A DNA stretch of 64,000 nucleotides, from contig NZ_JAKRNM010000001.1 of NCBI RefSeq assembly GCF_022346995.1, positions 2,081,712 to 2,145,711 on the forward strand, in the 5' to 3' direction. The notes beneath the pieces are model-generated. The model was not told the DNA's origin. It was given only the letters and a program-made list of their open reading frames with translations, and searched no databases. This document shows positions 61,449 through 64,000 of this stretch, piece by piece; positions within the stretch are counted from its first letter, which is position 1, and each line of letters starts with the position of its first letter. The translations under genes and the position numbers were made by a program. The stretch is from Paenibacillus sp. ACRRY (GTDB lineage: Bacteria; Bacillota; Bacilli; Paenibacillales; Paenibacillaceae).

Positions 61449-61463
61449 GGATAATGATTATGA
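61449..61463. promoter_or_regulatory. Fur-like box in the holin / tandem-HTH intergenic region
   Basis: GGATAATGATTATGA fits the 7-1-7 Fur consensus TGATAATNATTATCA at 12 of 14 positions. It lies 122 nt from the holin start and 313 nt from the HTH start. The rest of the 61328-61775 stretch is AT-rich with a possible plus-strand promoter (TTGAAA near 61722, TAGTAT near 61746) and no gene that I can see. Confidence 0.35.
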
Positions 61464-61775
61464 CCATTCCAAGTTTTTTGGTGGATTTTAGGTAATAATC
61501 CGCATCATATCAACTAAAATCAGAGAAAAGTAGAAAAGTCCTATAAATAGTCTTTAAGACCTAAATTATTGGTTTCCATGTTCTCTTTGATCCCTGAAAT
61601 TTAGTGAAACATTGTAATCTAGGAATATACTAGGAAATGAATTGCACATACCCTAGTCCATAATTCCCTCCTTTAACATTCTCACGGGATTGAGCCTAAT
61701 CCAAACCAGTGCACCCGGCACTTGAAAGTACCCCGGTTCTTATTGTAGTATTTGGTTAAAAAAATCGGAGGAAAT

Positions 61776-62372
61776 ATGCCTAATCAACCAGAACAACATT
61801 CCATCCAGGCGTGGTCTCTGATCAACCGTAAATACTTGGGAAAAGGCGTCCGTGTTAAACGATTCCGTAAACCGACACGCTGTCAAATCCGAAACCGCGT
61901 TCTTCTAGCCGTGCTGATGGCCAATGATATCAAGTTGTCCCAGCTTGCCGAAGATCTATCCATCTCATCACGCAGCGTGAGCGCGTGGGTGTATGAGGGG
62001 CGGATACCCGGCAGTACCAATTTGGACAAAGCGTGCCAATTGCTAGGCTACCCGCGTCACATTCTCTTCAATGAAGAAGTGGTACGCAAAAGCCCGGTCA
62101 TTTGTCAGCCCGAGCCTTCCCGTTTCATGAAGCGTACGGTGACCCGATCTCCGGTTAGCAACCGTATTCTGACAGGCTTGTGTATGGTCCATGATTTGTC
62201 GGTGACAGATGTCAGCCACTGGATCGGGGTTCATCCCGGCACTTTCCGCAAATGGCTGCATCAGGGAACGCTGCCTTCTGCCGCGTTTCAGGAACAAGCG
62301 GAACAATTTTTCCGCATCCCGAAAACCATCTTGTTCGCAGATGTCATCCTGAAAGACCGTCGCAACAACTAA
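61776..62372 (+). CDS. Tandem helix-turn-helix protein of unknown function
   Basis: A 198-residue basic protein with two similar HTH units: NRVLLAVLMANDIKLSQLAEDLSISSRSVSAW (near 40-71) and NRILTGLCMVHDLSVTDVSHWIGVHPGTFRKW (near 130-161, read in parts), each followed by a GxxP-type turn and an F/L-rich helix. XRE-like DNA binding is likely; targets unknown. GGAGG lies 4 nt before ATG 61776. Strong terminator follows. Confidence 0.7.
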   Translation: MPNQPEQHSIQAWSLINRKYLGKGVRVKRFRKPTRCQIRNRVLLAVLMANDIKLSQLAEDLSISSRSVSAWVYEGRIPGSTNLDKACQLLGYPRHILFNEEVVRKSPVICQPEPSRFMKRTVTRSPVSNRILTGLCMVHDLSVTDVSHWIGVHPGTFRKWLHQGTLPSAAFQEQAEQFFRIPKTILFADVILKDRRNN

Positions 62373-62387
62373 ATAAGCGAACAGACA

Positions 62388-62428
62388 AAAGGCTCTGTTC
62401 TTCCCACACGGGAAGACAGAGCCTTTTT
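62388..62428 (+). terminator. Terminator of the tandem-HTH gene
   Basis: AAAGGCTCTGTTCTTCCC pairs with GGGAAGACAGAGCCTTT around ACAC, then TT. Confidence 0.85.
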
Positions 62429-62515
62429 AAATGAAACATACCTTTTGATACACCTGTGACGTGCTTCCCCTTCACTTTGTCCCAATAACTTGTTCGACCC
62501 TATGATAAGAAATTG

Positions 62516-62534
62516 TATAATTTGTACGTACAAA
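62516..62534. promoter_or_regulatory. AraR-like palindrome with a -10 element
   Basis: TTTGTACGTACAAA (62521-62534) is a perfect 14-bp palindrome resembling the Bacillus AraR operator core. It abuts a plus-strand TATAAT at 62516-62521. It lies beyond the 3' end of the AraM gene, so any transcript would run antisense to it. The -35 is poor. Confidence 0.4.
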
Positions 62535-62593
62535 AAAGAGCGAAACACGGAGACATTCCTATGATTCTATCCGATGTACGGGTTGGTTTTATT

Positions 62594-63742
62594 TTAAACT
62601 AGGTTCAGAGTTTCATTAATATATTTGAGTCCGGTATATCGTTCTCTAAGTGTATGGGCCGTTGCAAATGCATGTTCCACCATATCCGGTGTAACCCCAA
62701 GTTGTGCCGTTGTGGTCGGACCTCCAACCTGCTCAAGCCAAGCCGTAAGCTGTGCCGCATCAGGTAACGTACTATACACATCAAAAACAGGTTCCCGGGA
62801 CAGACTCGCAAGTTCCTTGTATCGCTCTGTAAGAAGCGCACAAGCTACACCAACTTTGGCCCCATGCAGAACAGGTTTCTGGCCCGCTACCATCAAATCC
62901 ATCTCCCAACGATGAGAAATGTGATGTTCACCGCCGGATGCCGGACGGGAATAATCAATAATTAGCATGGAGGCACCGGAAATGATTAGCGCATCCATCA
63001 ATGCGGTTATCCCCTCGTCTCTTCCTTCGGCGATGGCTTGCACATTTTCAATACAGGCAGTCAACGCTTCTTCCGTCATCCGATAAGCAACCGGACAGAA
63101 TGGCTCCCCGCCCAGATCACGCGACACAATCCAATCCGCCAGAGACGTATATTTGCCTAACATATCACCGAATCCCGCTGCCGTCATTGCTTGGGGAGCC
63201 TGCTGGGTAATGTCAATATCTGCAAAGATGGCTTCAGGCGGAACAGCCTGAAACGTCTGCTTGATGCCGCTTACAATGAGCGGCGCTCCTGCAGAAGTGA
63301 ACCCATCAACCGATGCCGCTGTCGGGACAGACAGAAATGGCTTGTTCATTTTGGCACACACAAATCGCACCAGATCATGTATGGTCCCGGATCCTACTGC
63401 GATGATGGCCTGAGTCACTTGTTTTACACCAAGGAGTACCTGCACAATCGCAGCCTCATCGGCAATGATATCCCCCGCACTGTTCTCCGGCATCTGGAAT
63501 TCATCTGCTATGAGCCCCGCATCCCGTAGGCTTTTTACCACATCGTATCCCGCCGCCGGACCTGTCTGGCCATCATATACCACAGTAACCTGGTTATAGC
63601 CCTGTTCCGACAGGTACCCCGGTAATCTACGAATTGCGCCATGTTCCAAATAGACCTGCATTTGCACCGGCCGATGATCATGTCCACAGGTACACTGCTG
63701 TGCTTCTTCATTCCAAGCGGCAATGCGTTCATTCATATTCAT
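62594..63742 (-). CDS. araM: sn-glycerol-1-phosphate dehydrogenase, AraM/EgsA type
   Basis: A 382-residue NAD(P)H-dependent enzyme reducing dihydroxyacetone phosphate to sn-glycerol 1-phosphate, the archaeal-type glycerol stereoisomer. It has the iron-ADH-2 fold: IIAVGSGTIHDLVRF (cofactor), SVPTAASVDGFTSAGAPL, and metal ligands Asp in GFGDMLGKYTSLADW and His in GGEHHISHRWE and LHGAKVGVA. ATG 63742 lies 10 nt after GGGAGG; the longer frame has no ribosome site. In Bacillus the product feeds PcrB to form heptaprenylglyceryl phosphate. Not in an arabinose operon here. Confidence 0.92.
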   Translation of the reverse strand: MNMNERIAAWNEEAQQCTCGHDHRPVQMQVYLEHGAIRRLPGYLSEQGYNQVTVVYDGQTGPAAGYDVVKSLRDAGLIADEFQMPENSAGDIIADEAAIVQVLLGVKQVTQAIIAVGSGTIHDLVRFVCAKMNKPFLSVPTAASVDGFTSAGAPLIVSGIKQTFQAVPPEAIFADIDITQQAPQAMTAAGFGDMLGKYTSLADWIVSRDLGGEPFCPVAYRMTEEALTACIENVQAIAEGRDEGITALMDALIISGASMLIIDYSRPASGGEHHISHRWEMDLMVAGQKPVLHGAKVGVACALLTERYKELASLSREPVFDVYSTLPDAAQLTAWLEQVGGPTTTAQLGVTPDMVEHAFATAHTLRERYTGLKYINETLNLV

Positions 63743-63900
63743 GTGATCGTAACCTCCCGTTTCTAAGTTCATGCATATTTGCACTGGAAAAGCCACACAA
63801 TGAGTATAGGAAAAATTTCAATGATTTTCCTGATCACACTTTACTTCTTGTACCCGCATTTTGCAAATGTTTTGACAAACTATTCGAAACAGGTGATCCA

Positions 63901-64000
63901 ATGCAGCTCGGTAAAGATACAGGCCTATCTCTCGGTTTTCTTGCAGGAACGACCCTGGGCAGCGGGATTGCGTTCTTGTTCCAATTTCAGGCGTATGAAG
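63901..64000 (+). CDS. Partial gene with hydrophobic N-terminus (C-terminus outside window)
   Basis: The first 33 residues are visible, with AGGTG 5 nt before the ATG. They start MQLGKDTGLSLGFLAG and form one hydrophobic, Gly-rich helix. Such starts occur in YtxH-like and other small membrane proteins, but the family cannot be named from so little. Confidence 0.5.
   Translation, partial: MQLGKDTGLSLGFLAGTTLGSGIAFLFQFQAYE

Noticed and set aside
62561..62602. 13-codon frame starting MILSDVRV
   Set aside because: The start resembles dCTP deaminase for five residues only, then stops; it lacks a good ribosome site and is probably chance.

Overview
The window is ordinary chromosomal DNA of a low- to mid-GC Gram-positive endospore former, most likely a Paenibacillus (inference). 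Strong AGGAGG-type ribosome sites, many TTG and GTG starts, T-rich intrinsic terminators, a Firmicutes-type 6S RNA, and relatives of Bacillus YugP, YitT, YesL, YtpB, YpsC, YutE, YuzB, YtxH and AraM point that way. I saw no rRNA, tRNA, insertion sequence, prophage or CRISPR array.

Layout. 1-5.6 kb: nitrogen-linked genes (exonuclease, GlnD-like DUF294 nucleotidyltransferase and ammonium channel amtB behind a GlnR/TnrA-type operator), a MerR regulator, a YugP-type protease and a GltC-like LysR regulator. 5.7-12 kb: rhomboid protease, thiol peroxidase, 6S RNA, YesL-like protein, cold-type DEAD-box helicase, YitT-like protein. 12-20 kb: secreted putative glycoside hydrolase, MATE exporter, pfkA downstream of a class IB C35 terpene synthase (ytpB-like), two more transporters, a cold-shock protein. 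20-29 kb: two small genes, oligoendopeptidase F with two good starts, LapA-like protein, M42 aminopeptidase, a coiled-coil unknown, a Uup/YfmR ABC-F ATPase, TetR regulator, DUF92 membrane protein.

29-34 kb is the most accessory-looking part: a MarR - arylsulfotransferase - SsuABC-type ABC importer operon, probably for organosulfur uptake, whose leader holds a terminator-like hairpin. 34-46 kb: FAH hydrolase, glycerophosphodiesterase, CapA-like protein, the haem operon hemE-hemH-hemY, an MFS exporter, a CYP109-like P450, and a secreted asparaginase preceded by a GlnR/TnrA-type box. 46-64 kb: RNA methyltransferase, LTA-synthase-like enzyme, deaminase, FrnE-like DsbA, UbiA prenyltransferase with a Rex/Fnr-like operator, aldo/keto reductase, a cysteine-poor IscA-like protein, LysM-M14 endopeptidase, glutamate racemase, a YutE (HepT-like)/DUF4261 cluster with a 36-residue membrane protein, a holin-like protein, a tandem-HTH protein and an AraM-type glycerol-1-phosphate dehydrogenase.

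How they fit together. Three threads recur. First, nitrogen control: amtB, DUF294, a GltC-like regulator and asparaginase, with two full matches to the GlnR/TnrA consensus. Second, polyprenyl (probably heptaprenyl) diphosphate use: YtpB-like synthase, UbiA prenyltransferase and AraM. Third, haem and redox: hemEHY, P450, Tpx, FrnE-like protein and a Rex-like site. Start sites were chosen by ribosome-site spacing and often differ from the longest open frame. Family names come from recall of motifs, with no database search.
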